The translations under genes were made by a program, and so were the position numbers. A stretch of 64,000 bases of DNA from Priapulus caudatus (lineage: Eukaryota > Priapulida > Priapulimorpha > Priapulimorphida > Priapulidae): NCBI RefSeq assembly GCF_000485595.1, contig NW_014577152.1:445833-509832 (forward strand). Direction: 5' to 3'. Of this stretch, positions 25,501-36,475 are shown one piece after another (within the stretch, counting starts at the first letter, position 1; every line of letters starts with the position of its first letter). Under the pieces are notes generated by a model. That model had not been told where the DNA came from, searched no databases, and saw only the letters and a program-made list of their open reading frames with translations.

Positions 25501-26848
25501 CTAATTTCTTTCTGACAACGGGCCCCAGGTCCTTAATCACTCAGCTGTCAACATTGATTTTCAGTGAGAATTATTGATCTATGATTTTTGGCACATGAAT
25601 TCTCGCCAGCCATTTTTACAGACATATAACAAGTATATATATATATGTGGCTGTAAAAAAAACACACACGTCATAGTCGTCATTATAGTCTAATTATGTG
25701 CTTGCAGCATTAAAAATATCTGAAGAAGCAGTAGTATGGAGTGTATGCTTTCCCAACTTCAGATGAACTCATAGGGGGCCAGAATTTATTACAGGTTTTT
25801 AGTATTGGGCACCTTACACGGCTATTTGAGGATAGCACACTGGCCTATCGTAGGTTTAGTTTTACCAGAAGAAGCCAGGCACCGATTTCTCCAGCTGCAA
25901 GATGGAGTGTAATCGGGATAGAGTGGCTTAATTAATCAAAGACAATGTCAGTAAGTGTGGTGGGGCAGTACGTGGGGCGAGACGCGAATACTGAATCCCT
26001 CAACCACAACCTATGGTAATTACCATTAGGCCATTCTGCTTCTAAACGCAGGAGTGGGATTAGCTCCCTGCTGTATTTCTTTACATTTTTATTGCAGATT
26101 AAGTGGGATAAAGAAAAGAAGGAGCAAGGCAAGAAATCTCGGGCAGACAAGGATCAAGTCATGGATATGTTATTTAGTGCCTTTGAGAAACATCAATACT
26201 ACAATATTAAGGATCTTGTTCGAACCACCAACCAGCCAGTTGTAAGTTTGTATTTATGCTGATTGTTTTCATGGTTTGTGTTCACGATTATGAATTCTAA
26301 GTTTAAATAAATTCACTTTTCTATCATGATTGCTTGACTATCAGCAAAGAAACTTGTTGGGTGCTAGCATATTGTTTTTAATTGTAAATACATTCGACTC
26401 TGTGTGCCCCACAATAATGTAAATTTTAATATGAAGCCAATTAATCATCACTTGAATCTTTTTCGTTTCGTTTCTGTCTCCTTTTATGTTATTTTATGTG
26501 CATTCAGTATTTTTATGGGTATCCTGGTTAGTTTCCTAACTAGTATTCCTAACTAACAGGATATTTAAACATTTAATTACCTCATTATGGCATAACCCGG
26601 CATTTTAAGTGATCGAATTTTTTTGGACTCCAATTATCGCTAAATAACGGGGTTTCACTGTAAAAATGTGTGTATGTATGTATGTATTCATGTACTCACA
26701 ACTGGTAAAACTCTCATTTTTCTAGACATACTTGAAAGAAATTTTAAAAGAGATCTGCGTTTATAACATCAAGGCTCCACACAGAAACATGTGGGAATTG
26801 AAACCTGAATATCGTCACTACAAAGAGGATAAAGAAAAGGATTCCTGA
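13092..26848 (+). CDS. GTF2F2: General transcription factor IIF subunit 2 (TFIIF beta, RAP30)
   Basis: Partner of RAP74 in TFIIF; brings RNA polymerase II to the preinitiation complex and supports early elongation in the nucleus. I assembled eight exons: 13092-13157, 19491-19564, 19929-20080, 21827-21868, 23940-24021, 24329-24425, 26098-26241 and 26726-26848. They sum to 780 bp (259 residues plus stop), close to the 249 of vertebrate RAP30, and all phases agree. The N terminus (GVWLVK then VPKYLSNSWSKA, GKLRITK) is the dimerisation domain. The middle has RAECRPHADANYMKLKR. The C-terminal winged helix reads RADKDQVMDMLFSAFEKHQY, YYNIKDLV, YLKEILKEI and MWELKPEYRHY. Intron 1 appears to use a GC donor. 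Introns 1, 3 and 6 are loaded with inverted-repeat elements. Confidence 0.97.
13267..13545. repeat. Nested hairpin with telomeric-repeat loop
   Basis: Arms 13267-13334 and 13482-13545 are inverted copies (GGGTCGTTGTCGTAACAGGT ... complement). The loop 13335-13481 holds about 50 bp of TTAGGG-type repeat (13386-13436). Confidence 0.8.
13386..13436. repeat. Interstitial telomeric repeat 1
   Basis: About eight TTAGGG/TTAGAG/TTAGGA units on the plus strand inside a hairpin loop. Confidence 0.85.
14657..14914. repeat. Inverted repeat enclosing telomeric tracts
   Basis: The arm AAGGATAGAGAACATGGGTC (14657-14691 in full) returns inverted twice, at 14802-14836 and 14880-14914. TTAGGG-type tracts lie between (14732-14799 and 14842-14878). 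The right half is a 78 bp direct duplication that contains both arm and telomeric tract. Confidence 0.85.
15097..15129. repeat. Interstitial telomeric repeat 3
   Basis: Five TTAGGG-like units, one of them TTAGG, with no inverted arms detected at its edges. Confidence 0.8.
15411..16106. mobile_element. 696 bp foldback palindrome
   Basis: Arms 15411-15731 and 15780-16106 are inverted copies with only scattered mismatches and a few small indels. The loop is 48 nt. The ends read TAGATCAATAAATTGTG and its complement with one mismatch. Nothing is coding. It is a foldback element of recent origin, judging by arm similarity, in GTF2F2 intron 1. Confidence 0.85.
16175..16888 (-). mobile_element. 0.7 kb repeat family, copy A
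   Basis: Ends CTGGGGCTCGTTGTCAGAAA / GACAACGGGCCCCAG are inverted. The interior matches copy B at 24822-25529 in reverse orientation over nearly its whole length (for example the segment with TTACAATTATAGTGATATTA). No transposase, so a non-autonomous DNA element. Confidence 0.85.
16910..17200 (+). repeat. TTTTTAGCTCA / CGTCCGTCCGTC repeat, copy 1
   Basis: Begins TTTTTAGCTCACCTTGACAT and continues with TGAGCTATTG, CGTCCGTCCGTC and a CAGGAACCGTTTGGCC-like phrase. This layout belongs to a dispersed repeat type common in marine invertebrate genomes. The right boundary is uncertain. Confidence 0.6.
17947..18183. mobile_element. 237 bp MITE, AGGCCAAAACAAAATATA ends
   Basis: About 30 bp terminal inverted repeats (AGGCCAAAACAAAATATAGG at left; complement at right) enclose an AT-rich interior without coding potential. 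Confidence 0.8.
18202..18560 (+). repeat. TTTTTAGCTCA / CGTCCGTCCGTC repeat, copy 2
   Basis: Starts TTTTTAGCTCATCTGACG, followed by CGTCCGTCCGTCCGG and GGTCAAAGGTCAAAGGTCA. Same family as 16910 by its head, diverged afterwards. The GGTCAAAGGTCA phrases resemble nuclear-receptor half-sites but are probably part of the repeat. Confidence 0.55.
19491..19564 (+). CDS. GTF2F2: GTF2F2 exon 2
   Basis: Follows TTTTCCTACAG and is followed by GTGAGT. Encodes VPKYLSNSWSKATGNMDVGK then LRITK(aa). This is the first strand-rich part of the dimerisation fold. Confidence 0.95.
19929..20080 (+). CDS. GTF2F2: GTF2F2 exon 3
   Basis: Acceptor TGTTGCTAG, donor GTAGGT. Encodes HPGGKKPEIVFTLKDEL ... EHKFVVSPIGHQSLTVVSHA, the rest of the dimerisation domain. 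Confidence 0.95.
20218..20230. repeat. G13 homopolymer
   Basis: Thirteen consecutive G in GTF2F2 intron 3. Confidence 0.9.
20322..21070. mobile_element. 0.75 kb foldback element
   Basis: The left arm (about 20322-20530) and right arm (about 20865-21070) are inverted copies (GAGAGCGTACAACGGTGAAA / complement; CTACGATGCCTCTAC / complement). Further weaker pairing lies inside (GCGACTGTCTCTCGTT / complement). It lies in GTF2F2 intron 3 and abuts the next foldback element. Confidence 0.8.
21075..21763. mobile_element. 0.69 kb foldback element, ATCAGG...CTCCTGAT ends
   Basis: Inverted arms about 21075-21368 and 21508-21763 (GATAATAGGGAAGGAGTGTG / complement; CGGTGTGGCTCGCTGGGAG / complement). The left arm carries about 60 extra bases. 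It is embedded between TA microsatellites. Belongs to the ATCAGGAG-ended family. Confidence 0.8.
21827..21868 (+). CDS. GTF2F2: GTF2F2 exon 4 (42 bp microexon-like)
   Basis: Acceptor CATGACAG, donor GTAATA. Encodes DSAASKTSHGEAIT in the variable linker where vertebrate RAP30 has an ESSSDK-type segment. It sits only 64 bp after a 0.69 kb foldback element. Confidence 0.88.
22080..22660. repeat. Degenerate TAATTGTCC-type array with 75 bp insert
   Basis: Phrases such as GTGATTGTCCAGGGGGTA, GTAATTGTCCGGGGG and GTATTTGTCCC recur irregularly in both flanks. The centre has a 75 bp tandem unit: GCTATGGCGACCCACGCTCC at 22315 and again at 22390. The array also encloses the G38 run. Not coding; open frames here read as homopolymers. 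Confidence 0.6.
22459..22530. repeat. (GGT)n followed by G38 homopolymer
   Basis: About eleven GGT/GTG units run directly into 38 consecutive G (22493-22530) on the plus strand. Strong G-quadruplex potential; the length may also be an assembly estimate. Confidence 0.9.
23940..24021 (+). CDS. GTF2F2: GTF2F2 exon 5
   Basis: Acceptor TTGCTCTAG, donor GTACAA. Encodes EKMQVEGKVKQRAECRPHAD then ANYMKLK. The conserved RAECRP-x-YMKLKR block identifies it. Confidence 0.95.
24329..24425 (+). CDS. GTF2F2: GTF2F2 exon 6
   Basis: Acceptor TTAACTTCAG, donor GTAAGT. Encodes IQFVEASKPTRVVQQLQGVV then QTYKPVSNHENN. Confidence 0.95.
24822..25529 (+). mobile_element. 0.7 kb repeat family, copy B
   Basis: Ends CCAGGGGCCTGTTGTCAGAA / GACAACGGGCCCCAGG; the interior is the reverse complement of copy A. 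Internal TTAAG-rich subterminal repeats mirror each other near both ends. It lies in GTF2F2 intron 6. Confidence 0.85.
26098..26241 (+). CDS. GTF2F2: GTF2F2 exon 7
   Basis: Acceptor TTTTTATTGCAG, donor GTAAGT. Encodes the start of the winged helix: KSRADKDQVMDMLFSAFEKH then QYYNIKDLV. Confidence 0.97.
26726..26848 (+). CDS. GTF2F2: GTF2F2 exon 8 (terminal)
   Basis: Acceptor CATTTTTCTAG. Encodes TYLKEILKEICVYNIKAPHR then NMWELKPEYRHYKEDKEKDS and TGA at 26846-26848. It completes the winged-helix domain. Confidence 0.97.
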   Translation, partial: TYLKEILKEICVYNIKAPHRNMWELKPEYRHYKEDKEKDS

Positions 26849-28680
26849 TTTGATTGTATATATTTGTATATCTGTACGTGTGTGTTGCGTATGTTTATGT
26901 GCATGTGTGTGTTGTAGGTGTGTGCATTCTTGTAGAAAGAATCAGGCTTCAGGCATATTATTAATCTTTCTCAGTATGTTAATCTGCAACTCTCATGCAC
27001 ACTCTCATATGGTAGAAGATTGATAGAGGGATGTAACTACATTGCTATATGTGCAATCATTTATGAACAAATTGGTTGAGTGGATCATATGGTCAATTAC
27101 AATGCAGACTGTTACCAAGAAAGTGGTAGCTTGCCTAATGTTTCTTTCAGAGTCCATATAATTACTTATATAAGGAACAATGTAAAAATTTACTCATTGC
27201 ATTTGAAGTTAAAACTATCATATTTGTTTTGTTTCTGTGAACATTGGATTTATGGAGATAGACGAATTATCATGTACAGCTAGTCTGCAGTGGGTCAGAA
27301 TTTGAACTGGATGAATTTTTTGGATTTCAATTTGAAATTTTTGCAAGTTGCCTCACAAGTGATCGATCAATATCAAAACAGGTTGAGAAACTGTATGCTT
27401 TGGCAGTATTTGGGTAAGCAAATATAATGAGCTGATTAAATGCGTGAGTCATATAATCATCTTTAAAACAAATATTCCTCCGGTGTGTGTGTGTGCACTG
27501 TGTGTTTGTAATGCAGCACACTTTGGATGGCAATAACGTCGATTAGGAATTGAAATATTAAAGGTTCTAACAATTTGCTTCACCTGATAAACATAGTGGA
27601 GCCTCATATTATGAGTACTATTATCAAATTTAAGATACCTTTCCATTGCAGAATGATTAATTTTCTCATGTAGCCATAAAAGTTGAACTCTAGATGTAGC
27701 CTTGAAGAAACAAATGTGAAAGTCCCTACTTTCACCGTATTTTTCTCGAGTTGGCTGTGAAGCTCCAGATAATGAAAATTATTGGAAAGTGAAATTCCGT
27801 AGTGTTTGTTACGGTGTAATCACTGTAGTCACGTGCTCTCAATAACGTGTAAAATAGACCTTCTTATGAGACTGAGAGAGAGCAATTGAGATTGATAAAG
27901 ACCCTATTTATAACGCACGTTTAAACATCTTACTCGTGTTTTGTGTGTACGCACGTAAGAGCAAAGACAACAAGATCGTTTTCTGTATAATTTATTCCAA
28001 AATTCTGAGTATTAAATCGTATTTGGTTTATACACATTGCTTTATCATGTTGTGTCTCTGAAGCGGCTAACAAACTACTGCGTGGCGATTCAAGAAGCTT
28101 CATCTCATCCGATGAGCAATGATTCCTTAACCTTTTTTAATCTTACAATAGATCATGTTCTAGCTGTACGGTCCATCTCATATGTTCACTATTATAGGAA
28201 ATATTTTCTGCATTCAACTTATTCAGTTATACCTAATTATTTTACACTGAAAAACCCACGACAATGATATGCGCGCATTAGTCAATATTTTGTATACATC
28301 GTTTTACGGTTTCCTTGGTGGCCCCAGTAAAAGATTTATAGTGAAACTGAAGCCAAATAGCGATGCTTTGATTGGAGTCTGATTTTAACTAGAATTCCGT
28401 GTAATATAGCCATCGTATTCCTTTAGCCTAAATGACAATAGATATAGCCCGTAGCAAGACATCCAAACTAATTGGAATGTTCAATTAGACTTGTTTCCAG
28501 TGCAATATAAAGCGATAAATTTTTGCAACAGTAGGCTGTGTACATAGTGGTTCGTTACTGGTTGATGCTTCTCTTCTGGTGTGATGTAAGAATAACGTAA
28601 CCGCAGTGAAACACAATGTACGTAAGAAGTGTATTATTTTCTTTATGCAGAAATAATATAAAATCAAACAGAGCCGAGAG
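26849..28680. other. 3' UTR of GTF2F2 and intergenic DNA
   Basis: Begins with TG-rich untranslated sequence just after the GTF2F2 stop. No exon, RNA gene or strong repeat was recognised. It is AT-rich throughout, and the short open frames have no supporting splice sites. Confidence 0.6.
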
Positions 28681-29146
28681 CGTAAAACTTGTCTAATCGA
28701 TATAGGTTACCCGGAGCTGTTGAGTCAGTCAGTCGACGATGACGTCAGCTAGTGATCACCCCTACACGCGTAATAGCTTAACCCATGAGTGTGATCTGTC
28801 TGTCTGTGCATGGTGCCAAGTAATTTTGCACATCCGCGTGACGAAAAGTAAACCATGTATGGAATGCCGTAATATATGTCTTTAATAATGCAAAATTTAA
28901 TTTTGGCATGAGCATTATTTCAAAATTTTATTTAACTAAGTAGAAAAGTTATTATAAAATATATTTGTAAAATTATTGAAATATTTAGCTTATCTTAATG
29001 TCGGCCATTTAGGCGGCGGAGGAATGTGATACGGCCACCGAAGCACGCCGCTTCCGCCATTTCTACAAGGTGTGATTACCGGCAAGACAACCGGCTTCAG
29101 AACTTAGTTTCTCAGAATTTTTGAGACGAAGTAAACAGATATCATC
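28681..29146 (+). promoter_or_regulatory. Profilin promoter region with AP-1 and CRE sites
   Basis: A consensus AP-1 site TGAGTCA (28721-28727) lies 12 bp before a perfect CRE palindrome TGACGTCA (28740-28747), about 400 bp upstream of the start codon. Closer in, CCGCCATTT (near 29052) is a reverse YY1-type motif. There is no clear TATA box. Regulation by these sites is inference. Confidence 0.5.
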
Positions 29147-29257
29147 ATGAGTTGGCAGTCCTACGTTGATGAGCAGCTTATTGGTTCGGGATGCGTAAAG
29201 CATGGCGCAATTGTTGGTTTGCAGGGTGGAACGTGGGCAGCAAGTCCAGGATTCGCG
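29147..29257 (+). CDS. Profilin exon 1
   Basis: Encodes 37 residues from MSWQSYVDEQLIGSG to SPGFA, ending in phase 0 before GTAAGC. The start context is ATCATCATGA. Confidence 0.96.
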
Positions 29258-32200
29258 GTAAGCTTCCCTGACATTGAACTAAGTTTCTATGGGCATTTTT
29301 CTCTCATCCGTTCAGAATCAAACTACGTTTCTGACAGCTCATATTATACTCTTTTATTAGAATTGCGCTGTCTATGTTTCGTTATTAAGGCGTGCACTAC
29401 GGTAGTAGTTTAAGCGTTGTATGTCAATGTGTTATAATACTAGTATTACTAATACTAATAGTAATACTAGTACTTATTGCTGCCAGTTTGAGAGTGGCTC
29501 ACTGGGACACCACCCCCTGTGCGGCATCGTTGGCAGTTGCCTTTTTTGGTGTCGTGTCACGGACCGAATAGAGTAGATGAATATTTGCCGTGTAAGTGCG
29601 CGTATACGCTGTACGCTACACGTGTACGCTCTATTTACACTCAAATCGGTCTACTAAGTCTAAGATCCATTATTCGTATCTAGAATTTATTATGTAACCT
29701 CATATCATAAGTGATAATCTTCAAAAGTCCTGGGGACTATAACGAAGATGGAGAGAGTGGATCAAGTCGGTAGATCCACACTGCGGATCGCAGCGGAAAA
29801 AGTTGTAAATTTGCTATTTACTAAGGATGAAGGCAGTGAATTCCAATACGGAATCTTTTCTACGGAATGTATTCTAATAGTAATATGTCACTTAATTAAC
29901 GGCTGCTTATAATTCCCACTGTTAAAACTTTAGTATTTTATTAGGCTGTGGACGGCGTTTAATTTTACTAAGTAACAGTTTGTTAAACATTAGTCTATTA
30001 CCTCAGCAACTGAATCATGCACAGTATCTCAGGGTGCGAAATTAACGGGAGTCCTGAGTCAAATACTCCTTGATTTACTGACGGACTCCCTTATTTGACA
30101 TATGCAGGAGTCTGTGTGACTCCCTGAAAATTCTGCCATACTATACCTACTAACTATAGTTCGTTCCAGAGCACGGCCTCGCGGAATTACCGTATTTTTT
30201 CAGCAAATGTTCAAAGAAAATTGGGCAGACGTGTAACCGCATGAATCTTCAAAATAAGCACGTGTTATTGTTAATATCTTTAATTTTGAACTTCAGACTG
30301 CGGACTCCTTCATTTTGCTACGGACTCCCTCTTTTTGAGGGTAGGGAGTCTGTTGGACTCCCTTGTTTAAAGGTTAATTTCTACCCCTGGTATCTGAAAA
30401 ACGAATAATTGAAGAAGCCATCAATTTTCTTCAACACCTGACACTACTCCATCACACCTTTGCGACCACAACGTAACCATCACACCACACTGTGACAGTA
30501 TGCGGATTATATAGGCTGGATCATCATAGGACCGTATCATCTTGCACAATACTACAAAGAAACAATACCACCACAGCTCAACAGCAGAAACTATTCCTGT
30601 AACTCAGACAAAACCGAGGAGTATACAGTTAAAAGAGGGGGAAGCAATAACTGGAAAAAATGTAAATACCTGGGCAGTTGTCTTGGAACGGAGAAAGACC
30701 TCATTGAAAGAAAACAAAATGCTATATTAGCAATGAATGTTTGGGACAATATATGGCGTCACCATCACTCATAGAGCCTGTATTCCTCTACAACTCCGAA
30801 TTATGCTCAATATCTAAACATCTTGCTGGTAGAATCGATTCTTTCCAACGCCGGCTCTAAGGAGGGCCATAAATATCAGATACCCTAAGAAAATTAGTTC
30901 CGTCGCCCTGAAAGGACTACTCAAATTTACAGAATGGAGCGAAATCATCAAAACACGCAGAATTAGACTTTTTGGACACATCATGAGACTCTCCACAAAC
31001 ACTCCTGACAGGTTAGCACTCCGTGAAGCAGATAGGAAAGTAGATCAGCCAGTCGGTCGACCAATTACTACCTGGTTGAGATTGATGAAGCAGCAGCTGG
31101 CAGACATGAACACCAACTGGGAGACTGCGCTGCTGAAGAAGCGAGTGATAGAGATCAGTGGCGAAAACAGTGTAGAGGGCAATAACACAAGGGGGAGAGA
31201 GATCAGGATGTGCGTAGCACGGCTGCCAGTCAGCACCTGAAACGAATGGAATGAAGGATCAATTTTCAGGGGCACTGCCACTAGTAGTAGGCATATACTC
31301 ATACTATGAATGTTTTTCGTACTTGCACTAAGCTCGTAATCTCGTAAAGATTAGTCTTCAAAGTCCAGGTGACTACAGCAAAGACGGAGAAGAAAAAATC
31401 CAGTAATTTTTTGTAGCACTGAGAAAGCATTCTTTGTTGCCAGAATTCAGCATTCTTTCTTGAAACCAGATTACTGCAAAGTAATTCCAATTTACATGAG
31501 CTAAAATGTCACTCTAGTCTAAGCAAGTTCACAATGAACAATAATAAATACATATTAAACTTTATTTCTGATCTGTTTAATATTTTTTGGAGATGACAAG
31601 TAATCTACAAGACACAAAATACCCTACAAAATTTGCTAACCAAACCATATTTTGCAAAGCAAAGGTTATTTTTCTATAACAAGTTTGTTTTAGATAGCAA
31701 ATATTTAGCACAAAATTTACTCATGGTGTTATGTGAACAAGCTGTGTGTAATGTATATACATGTGTCACATATATCAGGTTGTAAAATAATTATCTGATT
31801 AGTATTTGTGTGTCCTGTGATAGGTAACGTGAGTACGACAACAAAATTGAAGAATGTTCTGATCACAGTTTGTAAATTGTGAGTGTTTAATCATCAAAAT
31901 TAAATATTTGTTATTTTTAATTACCAAATTGATAAAGCTAATGAGCATCACAGGTTTATAACTAGTGATACTAATGATAGTAATAATATGTAGGCTATTA
32001 ATTTCCTAGTTGGGGAAAAAAGGGAACGAATAGCCTTGAAGTGCTACTCTAAAATTATGTCTTGTTTAATGTGGTGCCCCTCTGTGTATGTAGGTGATGA
32101 CACATTTTTTATGCCACTCTTACACACCGGTTGTCACTGAAGTATGGTTTACACTTATATGTGCAATACTAATAGCTAATATATGTACGTGAGTAAAGGT

Positions 32201-35200
32201 TAGAAACCTATATGCACAGCATGTTATGCATCCACACCAACTATGTGGAAATGCCCTTTTATCTCTGGGTGTGGGTGCACTAGGGCACTGTTAACATATG
32301 CAAATAGGTAGGTAGCTGGGTAACGTTTTTCCTATCTTATCGGGAGTGTACCCTTCATGGAATTGCACTTGCCATTTGCCAAAATGTGTACATTTCAAGT
32401 GTAGTGAGAGGAAGCTAGTCGTCCTGCTGACAATTTGCTTTCCTGTGCTATTCAAGCCAGTACCTTATCCAGGGAAGCTACTGGAAATATGTTGTACAGT
32501 AAAACCAAAGTTGGTGACATAATGAGAGCTAGTTAGATTGACGTTTCTCTCGCGTGTGTAACCATGTTGGCATGCGTATATATGGTGAGGTAGCCAGATC
32601 ACCCTCCCCCCCCGCCTCCTCCTCCTCCCCTTCCCTCTTCACATATATAACTACACCATGGCCAGCTAGCAGGCTGTACATCATGTGTGCCACAGATTCT
32701 AGTAGCGTAAGCGTGTGTCTATTGCTCTGCTAGGAGTGCTGGTGAGAGAGAGCATGTGCCAGGGCTGTGATGGCCCTCGCATGAATCATGCACGTGCAGG
32801 CTGGGTATCCAGCATTGCCCTGTGTAAATGATTCACACCCGTTAAGTACTACAGAATCAGTCATGGTGACGTCCTGTTTGTAAATTCGCTGGCAACAATG
32901 TCCGGATTTAAATTGTGAAATGTAATATAGTATGTTGAACAGTTGAAGCCATGTATTGATTTTTGTGCCTGTGACACATGCGGCAATTGCAGGGAGACAT
33001 CTGTGGCAAGCTAATCCTGCTTTGTTTTACGTGAGAGTAGCTGGCAAATGATCAGTTAGTGACGTATTTGTACAGCTTAACATTACAACGAATAGTACTG
33101 ATGTGATATGACATATGTGATATAGACGTGCAACCGCATGAATCTTAAAATTAACCACATGAGTTATTGTTAAAATCTCTAATTTTAAAACCCAGACTGC
33201 GGACTCCCTCATTTTGCTGCGGACTCCCGTGTTCAAAAGTTAATTTCTACCCCTGGATATATATTATTAGTTCTTAATTGTGTAAGTATGTTATTAGTGT
33301 AATAATGTCATAATAATATTAAGTTGCTGTCTAGAATTTTACAGGGTGGCTGCTATAATATCATGTAGATACCAGTAAAACAGGTAATAAATTTCCAAGT
33401 AAATTTAATTTGAGTGTAAAAAATGGACGAAAATAACTTAAAGAGATATCACACATTTATTAAGTACTATAAAAGTACATTTTGAGACAAAAAATTTATC
33501 GGGCTTACATGTTCCGGTGTCGATTTTACAAGTTGCACAGTATGTAGTGGAGGGACACTTGGCAGTGAAATTCTGTTGTATTTCGGCTGTACGGAGCAAG
33601 TCATTGGAACAGGATGTCTTGTCTATTATAAATAGAACAGGTTTTTCCCATTAAATCTCTGAGAAACTCCAGTTAGCCGGTTTTAAATGAACCTGTGTCA
33701 GGTTCAACACGTGGATGCATGCAGAGATGTCTAACAACCTCTAAATAGATTTGCTGCCGTTGGTGCCCTACTTATTAGTATGAGAGTAATTGTAGTAACT
33801 ATGGGTTGTCTATGGTATGAAATTATGAATCAGTATACATACATGTACATAATGGTATGGTTGACGTTGTTAATTTTATTAATTTTTTTCCTACAGACAT
33901 TTGAAAAAATGACATTCATATCTATTTAGTGTTTTAGTATGTTGGCCTGAAAAAATATGCATATTGCACATTTACTGTAGTCTAAAACATTGCAGTGAGT
34001 AAAAGAGATCCTTTTAAGTAAAGCTTGATATGTTATTTTAAAATGCAAAAATGTACACGCGATCCCTTTCCATCTGAACAGTTCTGAATCGTATATTCAC
34101 CAATGTTGATAGCAGCTGGCATTTATACATTGAACATGGGTGTTGTTGCATGTTGCATCAATATAGGTGACACAATCACACAGCGCGGGTAAAAATTACG
34201 AGCGATTAAATGGATGACTCATCAGATTTCCATAGATATAACAGCATGGCTCTTGAGTTATGCGTTAGCCCTCTGTGAAAATTTGGGTATTCAGTGATGA
34301 TATGGTGGTGGTAAATAGGCTCATGAGCATCTAGATAGCTCAATGTGTGCTATTTATTCCCTAGCTTGTGGTAAAAATGACAATCGGTGTGATTTTCTAT
34401 GGCAGTGTGAAGCAGTTTTGTTGAAGTGGAAAAGCACAATGTCCAGCTTACTCACAATGTCTAATGTGTGCTGTAGATTTATCTGAGTGAGCGACTGAGT
34501 CAACGCACCAGCTGTGTGTGTCTCTCTCTCTCCTTCTCCTTCTCTTCCCCTCTCCCCCTCTCCTTCTCTCCCCCTCTCCCTCTCTCTATCTCTGTTTCGC
34601 CACCTTCGCAAAATGCCACAAATAAATAACAGTGGTGACTTTACTACACTAAGTGGCGAATACAAATGGCTAATGGTTTAAAGGCTCACAAAATTAAATT
34701 TGAATAATGAAGTCGTCAAATTTCAGTGTCGTGTTTTCGTACACCTCTTTTTCCCTTACCGATCACCTGCTTATGCCTTGATTAGCACATACGATAAAGT
34801 GAAGAGTCTGAGTGTCTATAGTTTTTCATTAGTGTCTACAAAAATAACTTTGGTGACTTAAAAGTCTTAGCTCAAACTTTAAAACATCCAGAGCCACAGA
34901 TCCAACAACTTGAGCCACTAACGTTATTTTTTAGCCACCAATGAAAAACTATATATATAGCCTAAGTTCACTGTATCATATATCAGCCATTCCACCGTGA
35001 CTCGCGTTACATTTCTACAAAAATACAACTTTTGATGATCTGGCAGTTCTATCCTATATTAGCTTGCTGCTACTTGTTTAAAAAAACTATTTTAGCAAAG
35101 GTACCAGTTATGCATATTTTAGCATTGAAGTAACTTTTTAGTTATTGCAGCCACACTAATATTTTCTCAGATATCATTAACTATTGTATTGTGCGTGACT

Positions 35201-35575
35201 TGCGTGACGGGCTACTAACACGTGTTTTGAAGTATACTTCACACTTGACTTCTCGTAGAATACCATAAGGTTTATCTGAGTTATACCTGGTGAAATTAAA
35301 TGAAGGATTCCACTTAATGAAGGAAAATTTATTGCCACTGTTATTTATTTATCGCATTTTGCGAAGCTGGCGAAAGCCAGCGGGTAGCCCTGTATATATA
35401 GAGCAACATATATGTATATATATATATATATATATCTGTGTCCCCCTCCCTCTGTGTCTATATATAGATATCTCAGTTCTGTATCTGTCGATCTATCTCT
35501 GCATCTTCCAGTCCCCCCATCTCTGTCTCTCTTCCCTTTTCTCTCTATCTCTCAGTGTGTCTCTGCTGGCGCTTC

Positions 35576-35672
<97 letters not shown>

Positions 35673-36439
35673 CTCTTCCTCTCTCTCTCGTCTCTCTCTC
35701 TCTCTCTCGTCTCTCTCTTCTCTCTCTCTCTCCATCTCTCTCTCATCTCCTCTCTTCTCTGCTCTCTCGTCTCTCCTCTCTCTCTCTGCTTTCTCTCTCT
35801 TCTTCTGCTCTCTCACTCACTCTTTCTCTCTCTCTATCTCTCTCACTCTTTCTCTCTCTCTATCTCTCTCTCCCTCTCTCCCTCTGTCTCCCCCTCTCTC
35901 TTCTCTCTCTTCTCTCTCTCTTTCTCTCTCTCACTCGCTGGGTCGTTCACATCGACCATTTGCCCCTGCTAAGTGTTTCCAGGCAGCCAGAATGTGCAGG
36001 GCTGTTAAATTCGTGCTGGGTATGTTTGCGTTCTCTGTTTGGTATTGTTTTCTGTTGTAGGGTGGGGGATAAAAACGAGCATACTACTTACACAATCTGC
36101 TGTGTGTGTGGTAGTGTACGCTGGGCACACTGCGCGTGCATACGTAAATCTGGCCCCAATTTTAACTTCTATATATTTAAAAGCTCGTTTTTGCATTGCA
36201 CTGCATTTAAAATGTGTAAGTGGATGAGGCAATGAGTTATCTCATCGCTTTAAAAGTCAAATAATAATGTTATATAAGGTACAGTATGTGATGCTGCGGA
36301 CTTTTATCATCTTAGTGCAATGTTTAAATAATCTACTTGTGTAAACATTTTTACAAAATTAAGTGCAAATGTCTTTATCAATCCATCACGGTGGCCATTG
36401 TTATTATTCCACAATTAACATGGTGCATATATTACTAAT

Positions 36440-36475
<36 letters not shown>

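Noticed and set aside
35290-36235. Long open frames of 180-256 residues
   Set aside because: They are translations of the CT microsatellite in all frames (Ser-Leu or Arg-Glu), inside profilin intron 1.
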